From assembly GCF_000241325.1 (NCBI RefSeq), contig NZ_BAEI01000075.1, positions 62,001 through 126,000 of the forward strand: a stretch of 64,000 nt of DNA. The letters are read 5' to 3'. The notes under the pieces are model-generated. The model was given only the letters and a program-made list of their open reading frames with translations. It had not been told where the DNA came from and searched no databases. Both the position numbers and the translations under genes were made by a program. This DNA comes from Gordonia polyisoprenivorans NBRC 16320 = JCM 10675. Lineage in GTDB: Bacteria > Actinomycetota > Actinomycetes > Mycobacteriales > Mycobacteriaceae. Positions 51,905 to 60,179 of this stretch are shown here, one piece after another (position 1 is the first letter of the stretch; the number at the start of each line of letters is the position of its first letter).

Positions 51905-51992
51905 GGTGAGCCTCCTCTGCCGGGTGCGCGCGCGGCGCGCACGTCGAGGCGATCGGATGATGCGTCCACGCCTGGTCTCGACGGGCCGCATG

Positions 51993-52015
51993 GGAGGGGG
52001 GTTGCCCCGCCCTCC
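51993..52015 (-). terminator. GC-rich hairpin after the repetitive helical protein gene
   Basis: On the minus strand GGAGGGCGGGG and CCCCCCTCC form a stem with a short CAA loop. It lies about 27 bases past the stop codon of the gene at 52042. There is no U tract. Confidence 0.5.
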
Positions 52016-52041
52016 ACCGTACCGACCGGCAACCGGTGGCG

Positions 52042-52308
52042 TCAGTTACCCAACTTGCCCCTCAGCTCGTCGAATTTCTCCTTGGCGGTGCCCAGCGCGC
52101 CCTGCACCTTCTCGTTTCCGGCGAGCTCACCGAGCTTTTCCTTTGCGGTGTCGAGGGCTTCGTTGACCTTCGGGTTCTCCGCGAGCTCGCCGATCTTCTC
52201 TTTCGCCGTGCCGAGGGCCTCGGCGACCTTGGGGTTGTCGGCGAGTTCACCGAGCTTCTCCTTGGCCGTACCGATGACCTCGTTGACCTTGTCGCTTGCG
52301 TCGGCCAT
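52042..52308 (-). CDS. 88-residue repetitive helical protein (22-residue repeats)
   Basis: The protein is almost wholly four copies of a 22-residue unit of the form V-x-E-A-L-G-T-A-K-E-K-L-G-E-L-A-x-N-P-K. The last copy ends in GKLGN. It is hydrophilic, rich in Lys, Glu and Ala, and should form amphipathic helices like late-embryogenesis-abundant (LEA) or CsbD-type proteins. The 66-base DNA units are also visibly repeated. AGGAGG precedes the ATG. I know no assigned function. The neighbour is a CsbD-family gene on the same strand, so protection during desiccation or envelope stress is a reasonable guess only. Confidence 0.85.
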   Translation of the reverse strand: MADASDKVNEVIGTAKEKLGELADNPKVAEALGTAKEKIGELAENPKVNEALDTAKEKLGELAGNEKVQGALGTAKEKFDELRGKLGN

Positions 52309-52379
52309 GCCGTCCTCCTGCGGTTCGGGGTGGAATACGGATTCGTCCGATGTCGTGCACCGTCAAATCTGCCACAGAG

Positions 52380-52838
52380 TCACAGGTCGCGGCGGGTGGT
52401 GAAGAAGTCGACCATCAGCATTCGGCACCGTTGCTCGAGGATGCCGCCGCGTACCTGTGGTCGATGGGTCAGCCGCGGATCACGAACCACATCCCAGAGT
52501 GAGCTCACCGCACCGGTTTTCGGTTCCCACGCACCGAAGATCAGGGTGTCGAGGCGGGCAAGGCCGATGGCTCCGGCGCACATCGTGCAGGGTTCGACGG
52601 TGACGGCGATGGTGCATCCGGGCAGTCGCCATCCGTCCCCGAAGGCAGCGGCCGCCGCGCGCAACGCGAGGATCTCGGCGTGCGCGGTCGGGTCCGAGTC
52701 GGCCTCTCGACGGTTGGCTGCGCGGGCGAGTTCGACGCCTGCGGGATCGAAGACGACGGCACCGATCGGTACGTCGTCGTCACCGGAGAGAGCCGCCGCG
52801 TCGAGGGCGGCATTCATCATCGACTCCCACACCCGCAT
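52380..52838 (-). CDS. tadA: tRNA(adenine-34) deaminase
   Basis: A 152-residue zinc deaminase that converts wobble A34 of tRNA-Arg(ACG) to inosine; that tRNA is encoded in this window at 58716. The zinc ligands are H53 (TAHAE), with catalytic E55, and C84 and C87 in EPCTMCAG. ATG 52838 gives the same length as the M. tuberculosis protein. A TTG at 52871 overlapping the upstream stop is an alternative start and would couple translation to the partner gene. Confidence 0.95.
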   Translation of the reverse strand: MRVWESMMNAALDAAALSGDDDVPIGAVVFDPAGVELARAANRREADSDPTAHAEILALRAAAAAFGDGWRLPGCTIAVTVEPCTMCAGAIGLARLDTLIFGAWEPKTGAVSSLWDVVRDPRLTHRPQVRGGILEQRCRMLMVDFFTTRRDL

Positions 52839-52867
52839 CTGCGCGGCGCCGGCGGGAGTCGCGGAGC

Positions 52868-53410
52868 TCAATGCCCGAGTGAGTCGAGCACGCGGGACAG
52901 TTCGTCGGCGAACCCGAGCCGCGCGGCGATCATCCCGATCTGCTCGTCGGCATAGAGGTCGGTGTCGCCGACGATGACGCCCATGACGGCGTCGGGCAGG
53001 CCGAGGTCGGACAGGATGCCGAGATCGCCCTCTTCCCACGGGTCGACGTCGTCGAGTTCATCGGGGTCGATGTCGGGGACGTCGACGTTCAGTGCGTCGA
53101 GCACATCGGCGGCCACGTCGTAGTCGATGCCCGCGGTGGCGTCGGAGAGCAGCATCCGCGCACCTCCGGGTGCCGGGCGGATGACGATGAAGAATTCCTC
53201 GTCGACGTCGAGCAATCCGAACACCGCGCCCGCTGACCGCAGGTCACGCAGTTGCCGTTCGGCGGCATCGAGATCGGTGAGCGCGTCCGGTTTGAGGGCG
53301 GTGACCTTCCAGGCGGCATCCTCGCGCACCACCGCGACCGCGAAACCCTCCACGCCGTCGACGACGTCGTTGCTGTTGGAACCCGATACTCCCGCGCCGG
53401 CACCTGCCAT
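52868..53410 (-). CDS. tRNA adenosine deaminase-associated protein
   Basis: A 180-residue acidic protein of the conserved actinobacterial family encoded next to tadA (Rv3753c-like by recalled order). There is a beta-rich domain (GFAVAVVREDAAWKVTALKP, FGLLDVDEEFFIVIRPAPGG) and an Asp/Glu-rich middle (DIDPDELDDVDPWEEGDLG). The function is unknown; the fixed pairing with tadA suggests it supports the deaminase. No membrane segment or cofactor motif is visible. It is divergent from tyrA with 72 bases between. Confidence 0.85.
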   Translation of the reverse strand: MAGAGAGVSGSNSNDVVDGVEGFAVAVVREDAAWKVTALKPDALTDLDAAERQLRDLRSAGAVFGLLDVDEEFFIVIRPAPGGARMLLSDATAGIDYDVAADVLDALNVDVPDIDPDELDDVDPWEEGDLGILSDLGLPDAVMGVIVGDTDLYADEQIGMIAARLGFADELSRVLDSLGH

Positions 53411-53482
53411 GCAGGTCACGGTAGCCCGTCGGGGGCGTACTCCCCAAGTCCTACCCGCACCACGGCGATGTGGAAATCTGGG

Positions 53483-54439
53483 ATGGTGACAGACATCCGC
53501 TCCACCCCGGTCTGCATTCTCGGTCTCGGCCTCATCGGCGGGTCGATGATGCGGGCGCTCGATGCGTCGGGCGCCTCCACCTTCGGCTACAACCGCTCGT
53601 CGGCGACCGTCGAGCAGGTCCGCGCCGACGGCCACGACGCGTCCACCGATCTCGTGGCGACGCTGCGCCGTGCCGCCGACACCGACGCGGTGATCGTGCT
53701 CGCGACCCCGGTCACCACGATCGAACCGATCGTGTCGGCGATCGCCGACCATGCGGCGGGCTGCCTGATCACCGACGTCATCAGCGTGAAAACGCCTGTC
53801 GCCGAAATCTTTCGGCGGTTGTTCCCCGACGCCCGGTATGTCGGCGGGCATCCGATGGCCGGCTCGAGTCACTCGGGGTGGGAGGCCACCGATCCCGACC
53901 TGTTCACCGACGCGATGTGGATGGTGACCACCGAGGATTCCACCGACGCCGAGGACTGGCTGGTCGTCGCCGGGCTGGCGCGCGCGCTGGGTGCCGCGGT
54001 GGTGCCCGCCGCGAACGACGCGCACGACCGCGCGGTGGCTGCGATCTCGCATGTGCCGCATCTGACGGCCGCGGCGACGGCGGCGGTCGGTGCCGCGGAG
54101 AGCGAGTTGGCGATCCGGCTGGCTGCGGGCAGTTTCCGAGACGGCACACGTGTTGCCGGGACCGCTCCGCAGTTGCAGCGGGCGATGATCGAAGCGAACG
54201 GGATCGCGGTGCTCAATGCGCTCAGCGAGGTGATCGATCGGCTGACCGCGGCACGCGACGAACTCCGCGATCACGGCACCACCGAGGTACTGATCGACGC
54301 CGGCTACCGCGCCCGGCACGCCTACGAGGCGATGGCGAATGCGCCGCGGGTGGCGATCACCGACGTCGAGCCTGGCTTCGCGGGCTGGCAAGCGGAGATG
54401 CGCCGCCAGGCGCACCGCGGGAGTGTATGGCTGGGCTGA
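53483..54439 (+). CDS. tyrA: Prephenate dehydrogenase
   Basis: A 318-residue TyrA-family enzyme that oxidatively decarboxylates prephenate to 4-hydroxyphenylpyruvate in tyrosine synthesis. The NAD(P) motif is ILGLGLIGGSMMRAL, and the family blocks DVISVKTPV, GGHPMAGSSHSGW and SHVPHLTAAATAAV (catalytic histidine region) are clear. The C-terminal helical dimerisation domain is complete, and there is no ACT domain. An ATG at 53483 and the GTG right after it are equally possible starts. The last step of the pathway could be done by the Pat aminotransferase at 59084. Confidence 0.94.
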   Translation: MVTDIRSTPVCILGLGLIGGSMMRALDASGASTFGYNRSSATVEQVRADGHDASTDLVATLRRAADTDAVIVLATPVTTIEPIVSAIADHAAGCLITDVISVKTPVAEIFRRLFPDARYVGGHPMAGSSHSGWEATDPDLFTDAMWMVTTEDSTDAEDWLVVAGLARALGAAVVPAANDAHDRAVAAISHVPHLTAAATAAVGAAESELAIRLAAGSFRDGTRVAGTAPQLQRAMIEANGIAVLNALSEVIDRLTAARDELRDHGTTEVLIDAGYRARHAYEAMANAPRVAITDVEPGFAGWQAEMRRQAHRGSVWLG

Positions 54440-54447
54440 TCGCCCGG

Positions 54448-55068
54448 TCAGACGCGGCTGGCCAGTCCCTGGTAGTCGATGACGAAGCCGTTGTCGTCGA
54501 CGGTCAATGTCGAGGTGGCGACCGGCGAGGACACGCCGATCCCGTCGGAGCCGGGCGTGTAGCGCAGGGTGGCCGGTTCGACGACCGCCGTCGGCAGGTA
54601 GACGTAGACGACGGGGACCTCGACGGTGCCGGATGCGTCGGCCGCGGCGAGGTGCAGTCGGCGGATGGGCAGGGCGTTGAACATCGGCGACAGAGCGAGG
54701 TCGACGTCCTCCGCGCCACCGAAGTCCTTGCGGACGGTCTCGCCCCCGGTCTGCACGAGCCAGGTGTTCTCCTCGTCGCGAGCCATTCCGAGCTGCGTCT
54801 CACCGCCGGCCTGCACGAGGTGGATCGACAGCCGCTTGGTGACGCCGGCATCGTTGGTGACCAGCTCATATGACGCGGAGAACGCGTCGTGGTCGGCGGT
54901 CGCCGCGGCGATGATGCGGCCGTACGCCTTGACCCGAGCGCCTTGGACGTTGAGGCGGACCTGTTCGAGGCGGTCAGTGTCGACACCGCGCCAGGTGATC
55001 ATGGTCTTGAACTCGGTGGCGTCGCTCGCCGACGCCTGCGGGGCTGCTTGCGGGGAACTCACACACAT
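54448..55068 (-). CDS. Putative glycolipid-binding protein (PF06475-like)
   Basis: A 206-residue protein, soluble in appearance and rich in beta-strands. The TMITWRGVDTDRLEQVRL opening and ASYELVTNDAGVTKRLSIHL block resemble the putative glycolipid-binding family, a fold related to LolA/LppX. The C-terminal part has VYVYLPTAVVEPATLRYTP and FVIDYQGLASRV. No signal peptide is present, so it is likely cytoplasmic despite the name. CGAGG precedes the ATG at 55068. Function in this organism is unknown. It is convergent with tyrA, 8 bases away. Confidence 0.8.
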   Translation of the reverse strand: MCVSSPQAAPQASASDATEFKTMITWRGVDTDRLEQVRLNVQGARVKAYGRIIAAATADHDAFSASYELVTNDAGVTKRLSIHLVQAGGETQLGMARDEENTWLVQTGGETVRKDFGGAEDVDLALSPMFNALPIRRLHLAAADASGTVEVPVVYVYLPTAVVEPATLRYTPGSDGIGVSSPVATSTLTVDDNGFVIDYQGLASRV

Positions 55069-55124
55069 ACGGTAGCGACCTCGGGCCGCCGACACACGCC
55101 GAGGACCCCGAACTGACCCGTGGG

Positions 55125-55880
55125 TCAGGCGATGCAGGTGGCCGTTCGCCGTGTCGAGGAGGCCTCGACGCTGTCGTCGGCGACCGGCCGGCCGGCGACG
55201 GTGATGGTGCAGTGCGCCGAGGATCCGTCGCCGGCGACGACCAACAGGCGCAGCGGATTGCGGCTTGCGGCGAAGGTGACCGTCCAGTTCGCTGGCGGGG
55301 TGAAGTCGGTCCGGACGCCGACGTCGTCGACGTAGAGGATGGTCCCGACGCCGTTGATGGTGACGGTGTAGGTGACCTGTGCGCCCGGCGTCGCACCACC
55401 GGAGCCACCGCCGGGCTGGTCGCCGCCGGGCTGCGAGGGCACGCCGGGCCGGGTGGGCAACACCGGTAGTGAATAGGTGTCGGTGGGGTCGGCGGTCGGC
55501 AGCGTGATGGTCGGGTTCTGTTGTTGGTGCAGCGATCGGACCCCGAAGACGACGAGTCCCACGATCACCAGGCCGACGACGGCGAAGATGACCACGGTGG
55601 CGCCGACCCCGCGTTCCTCCCCGGAGCGGCGTGGATGGTGCGGCGGCTCGGCATCGGTGCCGGCCATCCCCATCTCGACCCCGTCCGGGCCGTCCGACAA
55701 CGGAACCGGCGCGACGTCATGGCGGGGGGCGGACTGCGGTGTCCCGCCTGCGGCGAGGTCGGCCGCGGTGTAGCGCGGGAGTCCACGGTCGGAGTAGCCG
55801 AGCGGCGGGTAGTTGCCCGGCAGCAGCGGGGTGCGGTAATCGTCGGCGCCGTCGGGCCGTTGCCCGGTGGGCTGTCCCAT
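55125..55880 (-). CDS. MmpS-like membrane-anchored protein
   Basis: A 251-residue protein: a disordered cytoplasmic N-terminus of about 105 residues, one transmembrane helix (GATVVIFAVVGLVIVGLVVF), a Pro/Gly linker (GVPSQPGGDQPGGGSGGATP) and an external beta-sandwich domain with two cysteines (SAHCTITVAGRPV...TATC) like the C-terminal domain of MmpS proteins. MmpS partners of MmpL transporters help export lipids and siderophores. No mmpL is adjacent. GGGAG precedes the ATG at 55880, which is preferred to an in-frame start 42 bases upstream. The external domain assignment is by pattern only. Confidence 0.78.
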   Translation of the reverse strand: MGQPTGQRPDGADDYRTPLLPGNYPPLGYSDRGLPRYTAADLAAGGTPQSAPRHDVAPVPLSDGPDGVEMGMAGTDAEPPHHPRRSGEERGVGATVVIFAVVGLVIVGLVVFGVRSLHQQQNPTITLPTADPTDTYSLPVLPTRPGVPSQPGGDQPGGGSGGATPGAQVTYTVTINGVGTILYVDDVGVRTDFTPPANWTVTFAASRNPLRLLVVAGDGSSAHCTITVAGRPVADDSVEASSTRRTATCIA

Positions 55881-55963
55881 GTCGCCACTCCCGATCACTT
55901 CCGGGTCGCCGAGCCGGCGCACCCGTATCCAACACGTGCACCCTCGACCTTACTGACGGCGTC

Positions 55964-57661
55964 TCAGAGGCGGCTTTCCAGTCGGGCCGTGAGTCCGGCT
56001 TCCTGCAGGTCCAGGCGTTCGAGCATGGCGCGGACCGCCTCGTCCTCGAGGTGGCCGTTCTCTCGGCCGGCGACGAGAGCGTCACGTTGTGCCGAGAGCA
56101 CGTTGCGGTACAGCGCGGCAAAGGCGTCGGTGCGGGCGGTGTGCGCGTCGGGGTCGGGCATCTCCTCGGCATCCCGGGACTGTCGTGCGACGGTCTCCTT
56201 GATGAAGTCGACGGTCACCTCGTCGAGGTCGGCCGGTGGGTTGTTGACGAAGCCCGCGATGACCTCGTCGGCCGCCCCGTGCACGATGGCCTCGGCGCGG
56301 GCGGTCTGTTCGTGGTCGTAGCGTTCTTCATCCTCGTTGCGCAGGTGTAACCGGTTGATCAGCCAGGGAAGGGTCGGGCCCTGGATGAGGATGGTCCCGA
56401 CGGCCACGACGAACGCGATCGCCTGGATGGCCGAACGTTCGGGGAACTCGCTGCCGTCGGCGACGGTCAGCGGGATGCCGGAGGCGGCCGCCAGGGTGAC
56501 CACGCCACGCATACCCGTCCAGGCGACCACCGTCGACTCCTGCCAGGTCAGTGGCCGGTTGTCGATGCGTTCGCGCAGGCGCCGCCGCCACTCCGGTGCC
56601 TGGTCGGGGTCGCGGCGTCCGGCGGCACCGCGACGCGGGGTGGGCGGGATCTCCACGGCGACCGTGGCGTCGAGGTGGCGGCTGACGACTCCGCGACCGA
56701 ACATCGCGAACACGCAGACCGGCCGGATCAGGAGCACCACGGCCAACACGAGGAGTGAGGCAATGGTGATCTGCAGCAACGATTCTCGCGCCTCGCGGAG
56801 GTCCTCGATGATGAACCTCATCTGTAACCCGATGTAGGCGAACACAAATGCCTCGAGCAGCACGTCGACCGAATTCCACACATAGCGTTCCTGCAGCCGC
56901 GTCTGATAGCCGGCGTGCACCGACCCCGACCCGACCACGAAGCCGGCGATCACCACCGCGAGCACCCCGGAGGCATGCAGGTGTTCGGCGGCCAGGAACG
57001 CCGCGAACGGAACCACGAAGCCCTGCACCGTTTCCAGTGCGGGGTTGCGCAGGTGGCGTCGAATCCAGAGGGTGAGGTAGCCGAGGACGGCGCCGACGAT
57101 GGGACCGAGAATTGCGTTGTAGCCGAACAGCGCCAACGGATTGTCGATGAACGCATGGGTGGAGGCGATCTGGGAGATCGCGATGGCGAACAGCGACAGC
57201 GCCGCGGCGTCGTTGACCAGACTCTCACCGGTGAGAATGGCCATCAGCCGCTTCGGCAGTCCGAGCTTGCGTCCGATCGCCACGGCGGTGACCGCGTCGG
57301 GCGGTGCGACGATCGCCCCGAGCAGCAACGCCAACGCGAAGGTGAACTCGGGGATCAGCAACGACGCGATCCACCCGACGGCGAAGGCGGTGATGACGAC
57401 CATCGCCACCCCGAGCCCGAGGATCGGCTTGATGTTGCGCACGAAGCTCGGCACCGAGAAGCCCAGCGCCGCTGAATACAGCAGCGGTGGCAGCACGACG
57501 GTCAGCAGGATCTCGGATTCGAGTTCCACGTGCGGCATGCCCGGGACGAACGAGACCGCCAGCGCCACCACCACGATGATCAACGCGGGTTGCATGCCAC
57601 GCCGGTCGGCGATCGCGGTGATGATGACGGCGCCCACGAGCACCAGGATCAACAGTTCCAT
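55964..57661 (-). CDS. CPA1-family Na+/H+ antiporter
   Basis: A 565-residue protein with about twelve transmembrane helices in the first 400 residues and a hydrophilic C-terminal tail of about 150 residues. VAPPDAVTAVAIGRKLGLP carries the ion-binding aspartate, ESLVNDAAALSLFAIA is the second conserved motif, and TWQESTVVAWTGMRGVVTLAAA marks a later helix typical of NhaP-type exchangers. It should expel Na+ or K+ in exchange for protons. The tail would be regulatory. It lies between the MmpS-like gene and aqpZ on the same strand. Confidence 0.92.
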   Translation of the reverse strand: MELLILVLVGAVIITAIADRRGMQPALIIVVVALAVSFVPGMPHVELESEILLTVVLPPLLYSAALGFSVPSFVRNIKPILGLGVAMVVITAFAVGWIASLLIPEFTFALALLLGAIVAPPDAVTAVAIGRKLGLPKRLMAILTGESLVNDAAALSLFAIAISQIASTHAFIDNPLALFGYNAILGPIVGAVLGYLTLWIRRHLRNPALETVQGFVVPFAAFLAAEHLHASGVLAVVIAGFVVGSGSVHAGYQTRLQERYVWNSVDVLLEAFVFAYIGLQMRFIIEDLREARESLLQITIASLLVLAVVLLIRPVCVFAMFGRGVVSRHLDATVAVEIPPTPRRGAAGRRDPDQAPEWRRRLRERIDNRPLTWQESTVVAWTGMRGVVTLAAASGIPLTVADGSEFPERSAIQAIAFVVAVGTILIQGPTLPWLINRLHLRNEDEERYDHEQTARAEAIVHGAADEVIAGFVNNPPADLDEVTVDFIKETVARQSRDAEEMPDPDAHTARTDAFAALYRNVLSAQRDALVAGRENGHLEDEAVRAMLERLDLQEAGLTARLESRL

Positions 57662-57744
57662 GGGCAGTGATTCTCGCAGCGGCTGTCCGATTTCGCCGGT
57701 TGCGGAGTTCCGTCAAGTGCCTGCGTTCGCCGCCGCCGACGCGG

Positions 57745-58521
57745 TCAGGCGACCGGTGTCTCCTCGCGCGCCGACGAACCGTACTTGAACTTGCCGTCCT
57801 CGAACAGCAGTGGATAGATCAGGCCGCCGACGATACCGCCGATGAGTGGGGCGACCCAGAACGCCCACAGCTGGCCGGGCGCGCCGTCGCCGTTGAAGAA
57901 CGCCACCGCCGTCGAGCGTGCCGGGTTCACCGAGGTGTTGGAGATCGGGATGGATACCAGGTGGATGAGTGTGAGGGTGAAGCCGATTGCCAACGGCCCG
58001 AATCCCTTCGGGGCCCGGCCGTCGGTCGCGCCGAGGACGACGATGAGGAAGAACGCGGTCAGTAGGATCTCGGCGATCAGGACCGCGGCGAGGGTGTAGT
58101 GGCCCGGACTGTGGTCGCCGTATCCGTTGGCGGCCATGTTGCCGGTGGCCGTCCAGCCGGGTTTGCCCTGCGCTATCCCATAGATCGCGAGACCGGCGAG
58201 CAGACCACCGGCGACCTGGGCGATCCAGTAGCCCGGAAGATCCTTCCATTCGAGTCGCCCGCTCACCGCAGCGCCGAGCGAGATCGCCGGATTGAAGTGC
58301 GCCCCGGAGATGTGGGCGAGCGCGTAGGCCATGGTGACCACGGTCAGTCCGAACGCCAGCGCGACGCCCAGATAGCCGACGCCCACCTGGATGAGCGTCC
58401 CCTTGTCGTCTCCCTCGGCGACTTGCTTGGCAGCGAAGACCGCGGTTCCGCAACCTCCGAGGACAAGCCAGAATGTGCCGAACAATTCGGCCGCGTATTT
58501 GGTGAACGGAGCAGGAATCAT
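57745..58521 (-). CDS. aqpZ: Aquaporin Z
   Basis: A 258-residue major intrinsic protein with six helices and two half-helices. Both NPA boxes are present (HFNPAISLG and SVNPARSTA). The selectivity filter reads as water-type: a phenylalanine in helix 2, the helix-5 histidine in TLTLIHLVSIPISNT and the arginine after the second NPA. It should pass water rather than glycerol. The insert between helices 4 and 5 (GYGDHSPGHYTLAA) is common in actinobacterial AqpZ. ATG 58521 follows GAGAGG; longer in-frame starts are not supported. Confidence 0.94.
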   Translation of the reverse strand: MIPAPFTKYAAELFGTFWLVLGGCGTAVFAAKQVAEGDDKGTLIQVGVGYLGVALAFGLTVVTMAYALAHISGAHFNPAISLGAAVSGRLEWKDLPGYWIAQVAGGLLAGLAIYGIAQGKPGWTATGNMAANGYGDHSPGHYTLAAVLIAEILLTAFFLIVVLGATDGRAPKGFGPLAIGFTLTLIHLVSIPISNTSVNPARSTAVAFFNGDGAPGQLWAFWVAPLIGGIVGGLIYPLLFEDGKFKYGSSAREETPVA

Positions 58522-58673
58522 GACAGCCTCTCGAGGTCGTTGGGTGAGCACACACGTCACTGGCAGAACTTGAGCAACTTCAGTGCACACCATTCACGAC
58601 CGTTTCCACCCAAAGGCGGCCAAAGGCGGCGAAACGGTGACCAGGCCGACATCCGACGGTGATGCGGAAAACA

Positions 58674-58710
58674 AATACCCCGCCACCGTTGTCGCTGGTG
58701 GCGGGGTATT
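58674..58710 (-). terminator. Intrinsic terminator of the tRNA-Ser/tRNA-Arg unit
   Basis: A 14-base stem (58674-58687 and 58697-58710) is followed on the minus strand by TTGTTTTCC. It starts 6 bases past the tRNA-Arg 3' end. Confidence 0.85.
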
Positions 58711-58715
58711 GAGAG

Positions 58716-58788
58716 TGCGCCCGTAGGGATTCGAACCCCAAACCTTCTGATCCGTAGTCAGATGCTCTATCCGTTGAGCTACGGGCGC
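58716..58788 (-). tRNA. tRNA-Arg (anticodon ACG)
   Basis: A 73-base tRNA. Acceptor GCGCCCG pairs with CGGGCGC, discriminator A. The D arm is GCTCAACGGATAGAGC, the anticodon stem-loop CTGACTACGGATCAG gives ACG, and the T arm is GGGGTTCGAATCCC. The wobble A is the target of the tadA enzyme encoded at 52380 and would be read as inosine. CCA is not encoded. Confidence 0.97.
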
Positions 58789-58795
58789 GTGGTTA

Positions 58796-58837
58796 TTCAG
58801 TTGTCGTGCTGTTCAGCTGTCGTGCTGTTCAGTTGTC
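58796..58837. repeat. 16-base tandem repeat between two tRNA genes
   Basis: TTCAGTTGTCGTGCTG (58796-58811) is repeated with one change at 58812-58827, and the first 10 bases recur at 58828-58837. It fills most of the spacer between tRNA-Arg and tRNA-Ser. Confidence 0.85.
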
Positions 58838-58863
58838 ACCGCGGTCGGCGCGACTGCGGTCGG

Positions 58864-58952
58864 CGGAGGCGAGAGGATTTGAACCTCCGGTCCCGTTTTA
58901 GCGAGACAACTCATTAGCAGTGAGTCCCATTCGGCCGCTCTGGCACGCCTCC
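58864..58952 (-). tRNA. tRNA-Ser (anticodon GCT)
   Basis: An 89-base class II tRNA. Acceptor GGAGGCG pairs with CGCCTCC, discriminator G. The anticodon stem ACTCA/TGAGT encloses CTGCTAA, giving GCT for AGC/AGU. A long variable arm (TGTCTCGCTAAAACGGGAC) and GGTTCAAATCC T loop are present. It is upstream of tRNA-Arg(ACG) on the same strand, and a single terminator follows the second, so they are probably co-transcribed. Confidence 0.97.
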
Positions 58953-58983
58953 TAGCGGAGTCCTTTCGAACTGCCGAAGCGAA

Positions 58984-59013
58984 AGATTACACACCGCCCG
59001 GCGGCAGAAGCAA
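58984..59013 (-). promoter_or_regulatory. Candidate promoter of the tRNA-Ser/tRNA-Arg unit
   Basis: On the minus strand TTGCTT (59008-59013) and TAATCT (58984-58989) are 18 bases apart, about 32 bases ahead of the tRNA-Ser(GCT) 5' end. Confidence 0.45.
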
Positions 59014-59083
59014 ACCGCGCGGTCAGAGCCGGATCGCCGGGTCCGGGCATCGTCCGCCACGACCGTGGACCTACAGTTGGACG

Positions 59084-60148
59084 GTGACCTTTCGCATCCG
59101 TCCCGACCTCGCCGACCTGCCCGTCTACGTTCCCGGCAAGACGTTCCCGGACGCGGTGAAACTTGCCAGCAACGAGGTCACCTTCGGTCCGCTCCCCTCG
59201 GTTCTGCAAGCGATTTCACATGCCGCGTCCGGTGTGAACCGATACCCCGACAACGGGATGGTCGAGTTGACCGACGCGTTGGCGAAGAACCTCGGCGTCA
59301 GCCCTGAGGAAATCCAGGTCGGTTGCGGATCGGTGATCCTCTGCCAGAACCTGATCCTGATCACCTGCCGCCCCGGCGACGAGGTCGTCTTCGGCTGGCG
59401 CTCCTTCGAGACCTATCCCCTCGCGACGCGGCTCGTCGGGGCGACGCCCGTTCAGGTGCCTCTCACCGGCGACGACGTGCACGATCTTGCGGCGATGGCC
59501 GACGCGATCACCGACCGCACCCGCCTGATCTTCGTCTGCAACCCCAACAACCCGACCGGGACCGTGGTCACCGCCGACGATCTACGCGCCTTCCTGCAGT
59601 CGGTGCCGTCGGACATCGTCGTCGCCCTCGACGAGGCGTACCTCGAGTACACCCGCCTCGACGACGACCACGCCTACGACGCTCTCGAGTTGCGCCGCGA
59701 GTTCCCGAACCTGGTCGCGTTGCGCACGTTCTCCAAGGCGTACGGGCTCGCCGGCCTGCGCGTCGGGTACGCGATCGGCGATCCGGAGATCATCACCGCC
59801 CTGGGTAAGGCGCATGTGCCGTTCTCGGTCAACAGCGTCGCGCAGGCCGCAGCTCTGGCCTGCCTGGAGGCCGGCGACGAGCTACTCGAGCGCACCGACG
59901 CGGTGGTCGCCGAGCGTCGGCGGGTCACCGAGCGGCTCCGCGCCGCCGGTTACCGGGTACCCGACTCGCAGGCGAATTTCGTGTGGCTCGACCTCGCCGA
60001 GAGGTCGTCGGAGTTCGCGCGCGCGGCAATCGATGCCGGGGTCGTGGTGCGGCCCTTCGCCGACGACGGCGTGCGGGTCACCGTCACCCATCTCGACGAG
60101 AACGACAGCTTCCTGTCCTTCGCCGAGCGGTGGATCCGCGCCGACTGA
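59084..60148 (+). CDS. pat: Aromatic amino acid / histidinol-phosphate-type aminotransferase
   Basis: A 354-residue PLP enzyme of the HisC/Pat branch. The opening PVYVPGKTFPDAVKLASNE, the CNPNNPTGTVV loop and the PLP lysine K218 (FSKAYGLAGLRVG) are clear. The VYVPGK opening and the FGWRSFETYP segment match the actinobacterial Pat group (Rv3772-like), which works on phenylalanine and tyrosine more than on histidinol phosphate; this distinction is from recalled synteny and motif. It could finish tyrosine synthesis from the TyrA product. The GTG start has no ribosome-binding site, but TACAGT lies six bases upstream (59072-59077), so the mRNA is probably leaderless. Confidence 0.9.
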   Translation: MTFRIRPDLADLPVYVPGKTFPDAVKLASNEVTFGPLPSVLQAISHAASGVNRYPDNGMVELTDALAKNLGVSPEEIQVGCGSVILCQNLILITCRPGDEVVFGWRSFETYPLATRLVGATPVQVPLTGDDVHDLAAMADAITDRTRLIFVCNPNNPTGTVVTADDLRAFLQSVPSDIVVALDEAYLEYTRLDDDHAYDALELRREFPNLVALRTFSKAYGLAGLRVGYAIGDPEIITALGKAHVPFSVNSVAQAAALACLEAGDELLERTDAVVAERRRVTERLRAAGYRVPDSQANFVWLDLAERSSEFARAAIDAGVVVRPFADDGVRVTVTHLDENDSFLSFAERWIRAD

Positions 60149-60179
60149 GGTCTGCGGCGGCACCGCTACGGCAGGCGGC

